Below, piece by piece: positions 26,926 through 37,051 of a stretch of DNA of 64,000 nucleotides. The position numbers and the translations under genes are program-made. Under the pieces are notes generated by a model. The model did no database searches, was not told where the DNA came from, and saw only the letters and a program-made list of their open reading frames with translations. Location of the stretch: assembly GCA_016716125.1 (NCBI GenBank), contig JADJWZ010000003.1:186001-250000 (forward strand), written 5' to 3'. The DNA is from Ignavibacteria bacterium (lineage in GTDB: Bacteria; Bacteroidota; Ignavibacteria; Tepidaquicellales; Tepidaquicellaceae). How positions within the stretch are numbered: position 1 is the first letter of the stretch; the number at the start of each line of letters is the position of its first letter.

Positions 26926-28485
26926 ATGAAAAAAGTTATACTAATTAATTCTGTTTCCGAAGATATCAGAATAGCTATTACCGAAGACGGTAAGCTATCT
27001 GAGTTTTTTCTAGACACTCCGGCTAAAGAAAGAAATGTAGGGGATATTTATCTCGGAAAAGTCGGCAAAGTCATTCCCGGTATCAGAGCTGCATTTATAG
27101 ACCTTGGATTTAAGCAGGATGCATTCCTTCATTTTTCCGATATAGGAAATACGCTTTCCGAATACGCAGCAATGATCGGTGTTGATCCTGATGTAGAGGA
27201 AGTTGATGACGAAGAGGATGAAACACCAGCTGCAGCGGTAAAAGAAGATTACAGAAAAATCCCCAATCTCGAAAAAGGTCAGGACATAATTATCCAGATC
27301 ACAAAAGAGCCGGTTGCAAACAAAGGATTTCGCGTAACAACCAAAGTTTCCTTGCCCGGCAGATATCTTGTTTTAATTCCCTTTGAAAAAAAGATCGGGC
27401 TTTCTAAACAGATCTATAACCCCAGAGAAAAAAGACGTTTAAGAAGTATTGTAAAATCCAGTCTGCCCAAAGGATTCGGAGTTATTATACGGACAGTCGC
27501 TGCAGGTCAGGATGAAAATCTTATTCTTGATGATCTTAACAGTCTTATTACAATGTGGAATGACATTCAGTCAAAAGTTAAAACTTCAACTACACCTTTT
27601 ATTTTGTATAAAGATCTTTCAACCACTTCTTCCGTTGTCAGAGATCTTTTTAAGGAAGATATAAGTAAAGTCGTAGTTGATTCCAAAAAACTTTTCAAAG
27701 AAATAAAGACATACATGGACGATACTTCGCCGGAATTTTCCGGTAAAATCGAACTGTACACGGGCAGTCAGCCGTTGTTTGATGTGTATAATATTGAAAA
27801 GCAGATTGAGGAATCCCTGCAGAGGAAAGTCTGGCTAAAGAACGGCGGATACATTATAATAGAAGCGACCGAAGCAATGACGGTCGTAGATGTAAACAGC
27901 GGTAAATATGCAAGACACAAGGATCAGGAAGTAAATTCTCTGAATACAAATCTTGAATCCGCAAAAGAAATCGTAAGACAGATCCGTCTCAGAGATATCG
28001 GCGGTATAATAGTAATTGACTTTATTGATCAGTATGACGAGAAGAACAGAAGGAAATTGTATGAAGAAGTAAAAAAAGAATTCAGAAATGACAGAGCGAA
28101 ATCAACTATACTTCCTGTAAGTGAATTCGGGATAGTTGAGATTACAAGACAGAGAATAAGACAGAATATTATTCATACTATTTCAGACAGATGTCCAATG
28201 TGCAGAGGCACGGGACACGTTCAGTCAAAAGCTACTTTCATAAACAGGTTTGAAAGATGGATGAAAAGATATAAAGGAGGAACTAACGGAAAGAGCATTA
28301 CGGTGACGGTAAATCCTTTCATAAAAAATTATCTGACCGAAGGTTTTATAAGCAGAGTTACAAAATTAAGAATTAATAATTTACTTAATATAAAACTTGT
28401 CGGAGATGAAAATCTTGCCCTGGATGAATTCAAAGTATTTTCAAAGAAAGCCAACAAAGACGTTACAGAAGAATTTGATAACTGA
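26926..28485 (+). CDS. rng: Ribonuclease E/G family endoribonuclease
   Basis: 519 residues: RNase-G-length, without the E. coli RNase E scaffold tail. The N-terminal S1 domain (GDIYLGKVGKVIPGIRAAFIDLG, QDAFLHFSDI) is split by an acidic insert (EEVDDEEDET) near residue 100. Next come the 5'-sensor and catalytic DNase I-like core (TVVDVNSGKY, IGGIIVIDFIDQ) with catalytic Asp residues, and the zinc link CPMCRGTGHVQ. Roles: rRNA 5'-end maturation and mRNA decay. Downstream of rho and probably co-transcribed. It ends one base before the convergent DUF971 stop codon. Confidence 0.94.
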   Translation: MKKVILINSVSEDIRIAITEDGKLSEFFLDTPAKERNVGDIYLGKVGKVIPGIRAAFIDLGFKQDAFLHFSDIGNTLSEYAAMIGVDPDVEEVDDEEDETPAAAVKEDYRKIPNLEKGQDIIIQITKEPVANKGFRVTTKVSLPGRYLVLIPFEKKIGLSKQIYNPREKRRLRSIVKSSLPKGFGVIIRTVAAGQDENLILDDLNSLITMWNDIQSKVKTSTTPFILYKDLSTTSSVVRDLFKEDISKVVVDSKKLFKEIKTYMDDTSPEFSGKIELYTGSQPLFDVYNIEKQIEESLQRKVWLKNGGYIIIEATEAMTVVDVNSGKYARHKDQEVNSLNTNLESAKEIVRQIRLRDIGGIIVIDFIDQYDEKNRRKLYEEVKKEFRNDRAKSTILPVSEFGIVEITRQRIRQNIIHTISDRCPMCRGTGHVQSKATFINRFERWMKRYKGGTNGKSITVTVNPFIKNYLTEGFISRVTKLRINNLLNIKLVGDENLALDEFKVFSKKANKDVTEEFDN

Positions 28486-28486
28486 T

Positions 28487-28804
28487 TTAATCCTCACTCT
28501 TTTTATTTTCAGAAAGTTCCTTTAAATATTCCCACGAATAAATTCCGGTATTGTGTCCGTCTTTCCAGAAGATCTGAATTGCGTAATTTCCGATGGTTTC
28601 TACCTTCTCAATTTCATAATACCCTGCGGCTTTAAACGGATCTTTGATAGGAATATACGAACTGAATATAACAGTCTCTCCTTTGCAGTGTACGCACGGA
28701 CATTCATCACGCAACAGATTTACATCCAGTAATGATTCGGAATTATCATTCCAGTAAATTAAAAGTTTGTTGTCATCGGTTTTCTTGATTTTTTTAGGTC
28801 TCAT
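28487..28804 (-). CDS. DUF971 (gamma-butyrobetaine hydroxylase N-terminal-like) protein
   Basis: 105 residues forming a single DUF971 domain: RPKKIKKTDDNKLLIYWNDN, LRDECPCVHCKGE, YEIEKVETIGNYAIQIFWKDGHNTGIYSWEYL. The CxCxxC in LRDECPCVHC could bind metal. Small DUF971 proteins are often near Fe-S genes, but here the neighbours are RNase E/G (convergent) and an MFS gene. Biochemical role unknown. Confidence 0.88.
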   Translation of the reverse strand: MRPKKIKKTDDNKLLIYWNDNSESLLDVNLLRDECPCVHCKGETVIFSSYIPIKDPFKAAGYYEIEKVETIGNYAIQIFWKDGHNTGIYSWEYLKELSENKKSED

Positions 28805-28893
28805 ATAAAATTATTTTTTAATAATTTAATCAGGCTAATTTTAAAAACATTAAGTCTTCAAAGATATTTTTCGGGAAGAATCCTCTTATTATT

Positions 28894-30120
28894 TCACTTA
28901 TTGAATGGTTCAGGATTCTTTAAAAAAGTCTCTTTCCTTTCCGGAATATCTTTAACTTTAACATAGATCAGAAAAGCATTTACAAACATCATAATACCGG
29001 CGATCAGAAAGATATAACGAATTTCTATTTTAATAAGCAGTGCGGTACAAATCAGCGGACCGAGAAGATTACCGAGAAGAGTAAAGCTCGAAGCAATTCC
29101 CATCACACCGCTTTTTCTGCTGTCATCAATATTTTTGTTAATATTTGCATACAGAACAGGTATTATGCCTCCGACAAAAAGTCCGAGTAAAGCTCTTACG
29201 GGAAACATCATGAAAGGATTGAAAATTAAAGAATGAAGACAGTAAGCAACGCCGGCTCCGCTCACAGCTATAATAATATTTTTTTTGAAACTTTTTGTAT
29301 CATTTCTTTTACCCCACCATGGCGAGGAAATTACGCTGAATACTCCGAGAGTTGCAAAGATTGCTCCCGTAAGTGTGGAAAGATACTCTGTACCTGTAGT
29401 AATGGATTCTACAAAAAGCGCAAAGACCGGCTGAGCTACAGTTATGGATATCTGTAGAAACAAGATCGAAAGCATTGACATCAGCAGGAATGATTTCGAA
29501 AATACATATCTGTAATTTTCCTTAAGAGTGTAGAGCTTTGCTGATTCCTGTTTCGGCGGTTCTTTAACAATAAGCATAACAAGCATTCCGCTAACAATAC
29601 ACATAGCGGAGGTTATAAAAAATACTGTTCTGTATGAAGTCATGTCTGAAATAATTCCGCCGATAAAAGGACCTATGACTGTACCAGATGAAATAGAAGT
29701 CTGAAGTATTCCGATTGCATAACCGGATTTTTCTTTCGGTGTGCCGGATGAGACAAGAGCCAGCGATGATGCAATGAATCCGCTGATCCCGCCCTGAATC
29801 ATTCTGAAAATAAAAAGCTGATATACGTCTGCTGAAAAGCCGATGAGCAACTGAGAAACAGCCAGTCCGAATATTGCGCGGAGCACCATAGTCTTTTTTC
29901 CGAATCTGTCACCGAGCATTCCCCAGACTGGTGTCAGAATAAAAGACAAAATAAACGGTCCGCTGAAAACTATACCGCTCCAGAATTCGAGTTCGTGTAA
30001 GTCGGTGATCCCAAGCTCGCGGATATAAAATGGAAGAAAAGGAATCACCATGCTCATCCCCGCCATTGCTACAAACTGCGATATCCAGATACTGTATAAA
30101 TTTTTTCGCCAGATCTCCAA
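28894..30120 (-). CDS. MFS transporter, drug:H+ antiporter type (DHA1-like)
   Basis: 408 residues, 12 TM helices. The start (WISQFVAMAGMSMVIPFLPFYIRELGI) is followed by MFS motif A in the TM2-TM3 loop (GMLGDRFGKKTMVL). The motif C region in TM5 (SSGTVIGPFIGGIISD) is characteristic of antiporters. Motif A recurs weakly in the second half (WWGKRNDTK). This resembles the MdtG/TetA cluster. Probable inner-membrane efflux pump; substrate unknown. Divergent from glgA. Confidence 0.85.
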   Translation of the reverse strand: MEIWRKNLYSIWISQFVAMAGMSMVIPFLPFYIRELGITDLHELEFWSGIVFSGPFILSFILTPVWGMLGDRFGKKTMVLRAIFGLAVSQLLIGFSADVYQLFIFRMIQGGISGFIASSLALVSSGTPKEKSGYAIGILQTSISSGTVIGPFIGGIISDMTSYRTVFFITSAMCIVSGMLVMLIVKEPPKQESAKLYTLKENYRYVFSKSFLLMSMLSILFLQISITVAQPVFALFVESITTGTEYLSTLTGAIFATLGVFSVISSPWWGKRNDTKSFKKNIIIAVSGAGVAYCLHSLIFNPFMMFPVRALLGLFVGGIIPVLYANINKNIDDSRKSGVMGIASSFTLLGNLLGPLICTALLIKIEIRYIFLIAGIMMFVNAFLIYVKVKDIPERKETFLKNPEPFNK

Positions 30121-30278
30121 ACCGGATATAAAATAAATTGTGAAATTCAGTTTAAGTTACACATGATATTGATTTTAAACAATTGAGAATAAGGAGAAAG
30201 GAATTAAAACCGGTGGGAAAAAATGAAATTAATTATTCTTTAAAAGCAACTGTTTTAATTACGTGTTTTATTAATTCA

Positions 30279-30309
30279 TTGCTAATCTTACAGTGAATAA
30301 TTATTTTTG
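30279..30309 (+). promoter_or_regulatory. Candidate Bacteroidota-type promoter for glgA
   Basis: TTG at 30279-30281 and TATTTTTG at 30302-30309 match the Bacteroidota -33 (TTTG) and -7 (TAnnTTTG) boxes with a 20-nt spacer, placing a start about 15 nt before the glgA ATG at 30328. This is a consensus match only, and such matches are common in A+T-rich DNA. Confidence 0.35.
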
Positions 30310-30327
30310 TCAGAAAAAATACCCTAA

Positions 30328-31812
30328 ATGGCTAAAGGTTTTAATGTTCTGTTTGTTACCAGCGAAGTATTTCCATATTCAAAGACCGGCGGTTTAGCTG
30401 ACATATCTAATTCCCTCCCTCAGGCGCTTAACTCATTAGGAAATGACGTGAGAATAGTTACTCCAAAGTACGGGCAGCTTGACGAGCGAAAATTACAAAT
30501 ACATGAGATCAAAAGACTGAAAGATCTCAAGATCAATGCTAACGGTAAGGAAACTAAGTTTAGTATTAAGTCATCTTTTATCCACGGAAAAAATACTAAA
30601 GCTCAGATGTATCTGCTTGAGAATCAGGATTATTTTAAGAACAAAGGTATTTATCAGAACTCAAAAACGAAAAAGGATTTTCCGAATAATGACGAAAGAT
30701 ATATATTCTTTTGTAAAGCGGCGATCGAGATCCTTGAGATACTGCAGTGGAAGCCTGATGTAATACACTGCAATGACTGGCAGACAGGACTTATACCCGC
30801 ATTCATAAAGACGGTTTATAATAATAATGATTATCTAAAAAACATAAAGACGCTTTTCACAATTCATAATCTTGCATATCAGGGAAATTTTCCAAAATCA
30901 ATGTTCGCAAAAACAGGTTTGCCTGAATCAGTATTAACAGATAAAGGCGGACTGCATTTCGGTCAGTTCAGTTTTCTGAAAACAGCTTTGAATTTTGCGG
31001 ATAAAATTTCAACCGTCAGTGAAAAATATTCTGAAGAGATAAGATCGGATAAGGACTTCGGTTGCGGACTTGAAGATGTTCTAAATGCAAGAAAAAAAGA
31101 TCTTACCGGAATACTGAACGGAATAGATTATTCTATTTGGAATCCGGTAGTAGATAAACTAATCCCTTACAGATACACATATCAGGAAATTCCGTTAAAG
31201 TATGAGAACAAACGCGAGCTGCTTGAGAAATACAAAATGATTTATGATGAGGAAATCCCTCTTCTTGGAATTATAAGCAGACTTGTCGATCAGAAAGGTT
31301 TTGATCTTATAGAAAAAATTCTCCCTCAGCTTATGAAAGAAGATATTAAACTTATAATATTAGGTGACGGTGAAGAGAAGTATCAGAAATTTTTAAAGAA
31401 AGCTGAGAAGAAATATAAAAATAAATTAGCGGTTGAAATAGGATTTGATGAAACGCTCGCACATCAGATAGAAGCGGCTTCCGATATGTTTCTGATGCCG
31501 TCTAAATATGAACCATGCGGACTTAATCAGATGTATTCGCTCAGATACGGCACTGTGCCGATTGTCAGAAATACAGGAGGTTTAGCAGACACGATAGTAG
31601 ATTACAGAAAGCCGAACGGTAACGGATTTCTTTTCAACAAGTATGACAGCGATGAACTTTTAAAGATCATACAGACTGCTTTAAATATGTTTAAGAACGA
31701 TAAAGCAAAGTGGAACAAACTGCTCAGACAGGGAATGTCTCTTGATTTTTCATGGAAAGTATCAGCAAAGAAATATATGAAGCTGTATAAAACTGTTTCC
31801 GGATCGAAATAA
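30328..31812 (+). CDS. glgA: Glycogen synthase (ADP-glucose type, GT5)
   Basis: 494 residues; elongates alpha-1,4-glucan from ADP- or UDP-glucose. N-terminal FVTSEVFPYSKTGGLADISNSLP holds the KTGGLAD donor site. Further motifs: DVIHCNDWQTGLIPAFI, TIHNLAYQGNFP, LTGILNGIDYSIWNP, the second Rossmann domain GIISRLVDQKGFDLI, and KYEPCGLNQMYSLRYGTVPIVRNTGGLADTI with the GT-B catalytic Glu. It heads the long co-directional run to 38.0 kb; a GmhB-like gene follows after 12 bp. No other glycogen genes are in the window. Confidence 0.96.
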   Translation: MAKGFNVLFVTSEVFPYSKTGGLADISNSLPQALNSLGNDVRIVTPKYGQLDERKLQIHEIKRLKDLKINANGKETKFSIKSSFIHGKNTKAQMYLLENQDYFKNKGIYQNSKTKKDFPNNDERYIFFCKAAIEILEILQWKPDVIHCNDWQTGLIPAFIKTVYNNNDYLKNIKTLFTIHNLAYQGNFPKSMFAKTGLPESVLTDKGGLHFGQFSFLKTALNFADKISTVSEKYSEEIRSDKDFGCGLEDVLNARKKDLTGILNGIDYSIWNPVVDKLIPYRYTYQEIPLKYENKRELLEKYKMIYDEEIPLLGIISRLVDQKGFDLIEKILPQLMKEDIKLIILGDGEEKYQKFLKKAEKKYKNKLAVEIGFDETLAHQIEAASDMFLMPSKYEPCGLNQMYSLRYGTVPIVRNTGGLADTIVDYRKPNGNGFLFNKYDSDELLKIIQTALNMFKNDKAKWNKLLRQGMSLDFSWKVSAKKYMKLYKTVSGSK

Positions 31813-31824
31813 TTTGCAAGTAAA

Positions 31825-32403
31825 ATGAACAAAGCAGTTTTTCTTGACCGGGACGGGACATTAATAGAAGAAGTAAATTATTTAAAAAAAAAAGAAGAGA
31901 TCAGCTTATTTCCCGAAACTAAAAAAGCTCTCCTGAATCTGAAAGAATCCGGTTTTCTGAATATAATCATTACAAATCAGTCAGGCATTGCAAGAGGTTA
32001 TTTCGATGAGAATGATCTTGATTCAGTTCATTCTGAATTAAGGAAAATTCTCACTGATAAGGGAGAGGAACTTATAGACGGTATATATTATTCTCCGTAT
32101 CACACGGAAGGTATCGTTGATAAATTCACAAAAGAAAGCAATTTCAGAAAACCCGGCACGGGGATGATTGATCAAGCGGTGAAAGAGCATTCTTTAGATA
32201 TTAAAGAATCATTTTTAGTCGGCGACAGTATTACAGATATGCTTTGTGCAAAAAATGCAGGTCTGAAAAAAATACTGGTAAAGACAGGTTATGGTGAAAG
32301 AGACTTTGATAAATGCATAGAAAAAAATGTTATACCGGAATATTATGCCGGTAATATTTATGACGCTTCCGATTATATTATAAATTACAAAATTTTAGAT
32401 TAA
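31825..32403 (+). CDS. HAD-IIIA phosphatase, GmhB/HisB-N-like
   Basis: 192 residues. Motif I FLDRDGTLIEE, motif II TNQSGIARGYF, RKPGTGMIDQAV and VGDSITDMLCAKNAG follow D-glycero-D-manno-heptose 1,7-bisphosphate 7-phosphatase. That enzyme acts in the heptose branch of lipopolysaccharide synthesis. Unlike E. coli GmhB, the zinc loop cysteines are missing: the stretch is YYSPYHTEGIVDKFTKESNFRKPG. So it either needs no structural zinc or has another sugar-phosphate substrate. No other heptose genes are in the window. Confidence 0.82.
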   Translation: MNKAVFLDRDGTLIEEVNYLKKKEEISLFPETKKALLNLKESGFLNIIITNQSGIARGYFDENDLDSVHSELRKILTDKGEELIDGIYYSPYHTEGIVDKFTKESNFRKPGTGMIDQAVKEHSLDIKESFLVGDSITDMLCAKNAGLKKILVKTGYGERDFDKCIEKNVIPEYYAGNIYDASDYIINYKILD

Positions 32404-32437
32404 CCTGATTAAGTAATAATTAAAAAACGAAAATATC

Positions 32438-33623
32438 CTGAAGCAAAAAAATAAAATTTCAATCCTTATCCTCTGTTCATTATTAGCGTTAACATTCATT
32501 TATCAGAGCTGTGAGAATAATCCTAACGATGTCGGAGAAAGTTTCCTTCCGTCCATAGATACTTTAGGAGTCAGATATCTTGACTCTGAAGCTGACACAA
32601 TGAATATCTCAAGTCAGTATTATAAAAAATACATTACAAATTTCGCAGCCAGAAAATTACTAGTCGGACGATATCAGAGTTACGAATCAAATGCTCTCTT
32701 GAAATTTACAAATATTAGTCCTGATTATGACAGCGCTGTAGTTATTTCAGCAAAGCTTTACATTGAAGTATGCAAATTATTTCTTTAAGGACAATATGGG
32801 AAGTACTGCATTTGATGTTTACAGAATTTTAAATAATTACAATTACACTACTGTTACTTACGATTCGTTAAACTCGACCAGTATCGGAAATGTATCTCTT
32901 GGAAATTACTCCGGAGTTGTTAATGATTCTCAGTCAATTGAAATAACTTTAGACAATCAGACTGTCAGAGACTGGCTTGAGTATGCAGCTGACACAAATT
33001 ATTCCGTTAAAAATTATGGAATAATACTTTTGCCTGCTTTGTCATCCACGACTATTAAAGGTTTTTATTCATCCAATAATCCTGTGGAATTAGTTCCGTA
33101 TGTAAGCGTGGTCTATTCCAAAAATAATGTTACTGATACAGTAAAACTTGATATCTCGGAGTATGTCTCATTGTCTGACGCACCACCGTCAATAATTCCC
33201 GCAAATCATATTCTTCTGCAAAACGGTACTGCTTACAGAAATGTTTTAAATTTTGATCTGACAAAACTTCCGGCGAATGTCATTATTAATAATGCATCGC
33301 TTGAATTTACTTTAGATAATTCCCTTTCCTATTTAACTGAAGAGACCGATAAAAGGATTATAATAGGAACGGTTATAGACAGCGCACTTAGAACAGACAG
33401 TCTTTTTACTGATGCATTTTTGCTGGACAGCGTAAAATATTCAGTTAGTCTGAATCCGGTTTTTCAAAGATGGAATGACGGTAATCTTCCTAATCTCGGT
33501 TTATCAATGAAGAATTCGTTTGAACTTCAGAACCTTGATAACTTTGCAATATATTCACCGTCACATCCGGATGTAACAAAAAGACCGAGATTAAAAATTA
33601 CTTATACGCCAAGAAGCCAATGA
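32438..33623 (+). pseudogene. DNRLRE/DUF4270-like lipoprotein, frame-disrupted, apparent CTG start
   Basis: Predicted surface lipoprotein. The only possible start between an upstream in-frame stop (32417) and the signal peptide is CTG at 32438: it gives KQKNKISILILCSLL then lipobox-like YQSCENN. The first frame (SNALLKFTNISPDYDSAVVISAKLYIE) stops at 32786. A second frame takes over around 32765-32784 and continues NMGSTAFDVYRILNN to 33623, including the DNRLRE-like AYRNVLNFDLTKLPANVIINNASLEF. Removing one base near 32760-32780 restores a ~395-residue protein. The 3' end overlaps the next start by 4 bp (ATGA). May be a sequence error or a decayed gene. Confidence 0.7.
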
Positions 33624-34870
33624 GAAAATTAATAATTATACTTGCGATATTTTTTATAACTGCCGGAGCTTCCCGTTCACAGGAAGATCTTGCAGGCGGT
33701 TCGCCATACTCTCTTTTCGGAATCGGAGATCTGAATTATTTTACAAGTCAGAGGACTTACGGTATGGGAATTACTGGCGTTTCGCTGCTGGGAAATTATA
33801 TGAACAGTTTAAATCCCGCAGCAGTAACTAAGATAAACGCCACTACGATCAATCTCAATTTCAATTACGGATTTCTTAAAACTTCAAGCAGTAACGCAGT
33901 AAATAAATTATCAAGCGGTAACCTTCTTGGAATAAATATAGGCATCCCGTTTGATCAGGGCAGAGGCTGGGTAATGACTCTCGGTTTTAATCCTTACAGC
34001 GATGTGGATTATAATGTACAACTTAACGGAAACATCGGAGGTCAGAATTACACTCAGAGTTATTCAGGAACAGGAGGTTTGTCGAGAATAAATCTCGGTA
34101 TGACATACAGTATACTAAGAGAAATAAATGTCGGACTGGAGTATAATTATTCATTCGGTCAGATAAAAAATGAGAATCTAATCGATTTTACAAATGCTAG
34201 TTACAACGATACAAGGATCAGTAATCAAACCGACTTTCAAAAATCTTTTTTAAAAGGCGGAGTTATAATTGAAGTTGGAAAACTTCTGAAAATACTTCAG
34301 CTAAGGTCACTGACTCTTGGTTTTGTATTTCAGTCAGGTTTGAATCTTAATGCGACGAAAGACGGAATTTACAGATCTTCAATCGGCGTGGATACCATCC
34401 GCATTAAAGATGGTCAGATCGAAATTCCGGATGTGTTAGGTTTCGGAATTACAAATAATTTTGGCAACAAAGTCATAGTAAGCGCTGATGTTGTATTTCA
34501 GGACTGGAGCAATTACCGTGAATATGGTGTCCCGAGAGAAGGTTTTCAGCAGGCTTACAGAGGCGGGCTTGGTGTGGAATTTTTACCGAGTGTAACAAAT
34601 CAGAGTTTCTGGGGAAAGAACGCATACAGACTCGGAGCTTTTTATGAAAATTCCTATTACAAAGTTAATAATGAAAGCATTAACACTCTTGGATTCAGAG
34701 GCGGCGTAAATATTCCCATAAGCAGATACAATTCATTGGACTTCGCGGTAAATTATTCATTCAGAGGAAAAACCGATAACGGACTTATCAAAGATGAGTT
34801 CCTTAACTTCACAGCCGGTGTTAATTTCGGTGAGATCTGGTTCATAAGACCAAGCGATGAAGATAAATAA
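33620..34870 (+). CDS. Outer-membrane beta-barrel protein
   Basis: 416 residues with a signal peptide (to about residue 20, SRSQ). Then SPYSLFGIGDLNYFTSQRTYGMG and SLNPAAVTKINATTINLNFNYGF, resembling FadL/OmpP1-like barrels of Bacteroidota. About a dozen amphipathic strands follow, each with Gly and aromatic girdle residues (GLEYNYSFGQ, LTLGFVFQSGL, AYRGGLGVEFLPS), ending LNFTAGVNFGEIWF. The start overlaps the broken lipoprotein gene by 4 bp, suggesting the two are a lipoprotein/barrel pair. Ligand unknown. Confidence 0.75.
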   Translation: MRKLIIILAIFFITAGASRSQEDLAGGSPYSLFGIGDLNYFTSQRTYGMGITGVSLLGNYMNSLNPAAVTKINATTINLNFNYGFLKTSSSNAVNKLSSGNLLGINIGIPFDQGRGWVMTLGFNPYSDVDYNVQLNGNIGGQNYTQSYSGTGGLSRINLGMTYSILREINVGLEYNYSFGQIKNENLIDFTNASYNDTRISNQTDFQKSFLKGGVIIEVGKLLKILQLRSLTLGFVFQSGLNLNATKDGIYRSSIGVDTIRIKDGQIEIPDVLGFGITNNFGNKVIVSADVVFQDWSNYREYGVPREGFQQAYRGGLGVEFLPSVTNQSFWGKNAYRLGAFYENSYYKVNNESINTLGFRGGVNIPISRYNSLDFAVNYSFRGKTDNGLIKDEFLNFTAGVNFGEIWFIRPSDEDK

Positions 34871-34909
34871 AAAATAAAATTATTTTTTAGAATACAAAAA
34901 AGTATTACT

Positions 34910-36223
34910 ATGGAAACATTAAGACATGAACTTCATGAATTCGATAAGGAAATATATGATGCGGTAAAAAAGGAAACTCTGCGTCAGGCGGATAAGCTTG
35001 AGCTTATTGCATCTGAAAATTTTGTATCCAAAGCTGTTATTCAGACACTCGGATCTGTACTGACAAATAAATATGCCGAAGGATATCCGGGAAAAAGATA
35101 TTACGGCGGCTGTGAATATGTTGATATAGCTGAAGATCTTGCCCGTGACCGCGCGAAAAAATTATTCGGAGCCGATTATGTAAACGTTCAGCCGCATTCC
35201 GGCAGTCAGGCAAATATGGCGGTTTATTTTACATTAGTAAAACCCGGCGATAAAGTAATGGGAATGGATCTCTCTCACGGCGGACATCTGACTCACGGTT
35301 CTCCAGTAAATTTTTCAGGACAGCTTTATGATTTTACTCAATACGGTATAAATCCGGAGACTGAACTTCTTGATTATGATCTTATAGAACAAGTTGCCCT
35401 GAAAGAAAAACCGAAAATGATCACGGTAGGAGCAAGCGCTTATTCCAGAAATATTGATTATAAAAAATTCAGAGAAATTGCTGATAAGATAAATGCTTTC
35501 CTCTTTGCCGATATAGCTCACCCGGCAGGTTTGATTTCCAAAAAACTTCTGAACGATCCCATTCCGTATTGTCATATAGTTTCGACAACTACACACAAGA
35601 CTTTAAGAGGACCGAGAGGCGGAATGATTTTGATAGGAAAGGATTTTGAAAATCCGTTCGGAAAAGTGGCTCCGAAATCCGGCAGGATAAAAATGATGAG
35701 CGAACTTATTGATTCTATGGTAATGCCGGGAATTCAGGGCGGACCGCTGATGCATGTCATCGCAGCAAAGGCAGTTGCATTTAAGGAAGCTCTTGAAGAT
35801 GATTTCCTGGAGTACTGCAAACAGGTGATTAAGAATGCACAGGCGCTTGCGAATAAACTTATTTCTATGGATTATAAAGTAATATCAGGAGGTACGGATA
35901 ATCATCTTATGCTTGTGGATCTCAGAAATAAAAATATCTCAGGCAAAGCTGCTCAGGAAAATCTCGATTTAGTTGGTATTACTTGTAATAAAAATGCAGT
36001 TCCGTTTGATGATAAAAGTCCGCTGATTACCAGCGGAATAAGACTGGGTACGCCTGCTCTGACTACAAGAGGTATGAATGAAAAAGACATGGAGCAGATA
36101 GCCGTCCTGATAGATAAAATAATTTCAGATCCGAAAAACGATATCCTGAAAAAAGAAGTCAGTGAAGAAGTTAAAATTCTGACTTCAGGATTTAAACTCT
36201 ATGACGATATTAATATAGGTTAA
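34910..36223 (+). CDS. glyA: Serine hydroxymethyltransferase
   Basis: 437-residue PLP enzyme interconverting serine and glycine with THF and methylene-THF. Present are the start [20 protein letters not shown], the substrate loop [37 protein letters not shown], the PLP lysine in [14 protein letters not shown], and the C-terminal [16 protein letters not shown]. Length and motifs are standard. It supplies the methylene-THF used by metF. tatC follows after 15 bp. Confidence 0.98.
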   Translation: METLRHELHEFDKEIYDAVKKETLRQADKLELIASENFVSKAVIQTLGSVLTNKYAEGYPGKRYYGGCEYVDIAEDLARDRAKKLFGADYVNVQPHSGSQANMAVYFTLVKPGDKVMGMDLSHGGHLTHGSPVNFSGQLYDFTQYGINPETELLDYDLIEQVALKEKPKMITVGASAYSRNIDYKKFREIADKINAFLFADIAHPAGLISKKLLNDPIPYCHIVSTTTHKTLRGPRGGMILIGKDFENPFGKVAPKSGRIKMMSELIDSMVMPGIQGGPLMHVIAAKAVAFKEALEDDFLEYCKQVIKNAQALANKLISMDYKVISGGTDNHLMLVDLRNKNISGKAAQENLDLVGITCNKNAVPFDDKSPLITSGIRLGTPALTTRGMNEKDMEQIAVLIDKIISDPKNDILKKEVSEEVKILTSGFKLYDDINIG

Positions 36224-36238
36224 TCTGAAAATAAAGAT

Positions 36239-37036
36239 ATGATCTCCGATCCTCAAAATGATCAGGAAAATAATAAGACCGGAAATGATCCAGATGAAAT
36301 GACATTTCTGGAACATCTTGAAGAGCTTAGGTGGAGAATAATAAAATCAGCCGTCGGAGTTATAATCGCATCAATAGTTGTCGGCATATTTATTAACTGG
36401 ATAATGGACAACGTTTTACTTCTACCCGCCACTAAAACAGATCCTCCGCTGAAATTACAAAATATCAAACCGTTCGGTCAGTTCACTTTATATATGGAAG
36501 TAATTATTTTCGGAGGTGTAATTTTAAGTATCCCGAATTTAATTTATCAGTTCTGGAAATTTATAGAACCGGCTCTGAAGCCCGGTGAAAGTAAATACAT
36601 AAAATGGATAGTTATTTTTTCCACAGTCTGTTTTCTTGCCGGTAATTTGTTCGCATATTTTGTACTGCTCCCTACGGCGCTTGAGTTTTTCGCTTCATTC
36701 GGATCATCTATTATTGACAACATAATTGCCATTGATGAATATTTCAGTTTTATAATCTCTACTATACTTGCTGCAGGTCTTGTATTCGAACTTCCGATGA
36801 TCTCATTTTTTTTATCAAAGATCGGAATTCTCAAACCTCAGTTTATGAGAAAATACAGAAAACATGCGATCATATTTATTCTGCTTGCTGCAGGCATACT
36901 TACTCCAAGCCCGGACATTACAAGTCAGATGCTCCTGGCAATTCCGCTTTTTATTTTATATGAAATAAGCATTTTCATATGCGTATTTTCTCAAAAGAAA
37001 GAGCCGGAGAAACAGGCAAGTGAAAATATTGGATAA
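36239..37036 (+). CDS. tatC: Sec-independent translocase subunit TatC
   Basis: 265 residues. Six TM helices, with the family signatures TFLEHLEELRWRIIKS at the N-terminus (the signal-peptide-binding Glu lies in this HLEELR block), FWKFIEPALKPGESKY with the conserved Phe and Glu, and PSPDITSQMLLAIPLFILYEISIF in the last helices. It carries an unusually acidic N-terminal extension of about 20 residues. tatA/B are not in the window. Downstream of glyA in the same run. Confidence 0.96.
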   Translation: MISDPQNDQENNKTGNDPDEMTFLEHLEELRWRIIKSAVGVIIASIVVGIFINWIMDNVLLLPATKTDPPLKLQNIKPFGQFTLYMEVIIFGGVILSIPNLIYQFWKFIEPALKPGESKYIKWIVIFSTVCFLAGNLFAYFVLLPTALEFFASFGSSIIDNIIAIDEYFSFIISTILAAGLVFELPMISFFLSKIGILKPQFMRKYRKHAIIFILLAAGILTPSPDITSQMLLAIPLFILYEISIFICVFSQKKEPEKQASENIG

Positions 37037-37051
37037 TAAATAAATTAACTT

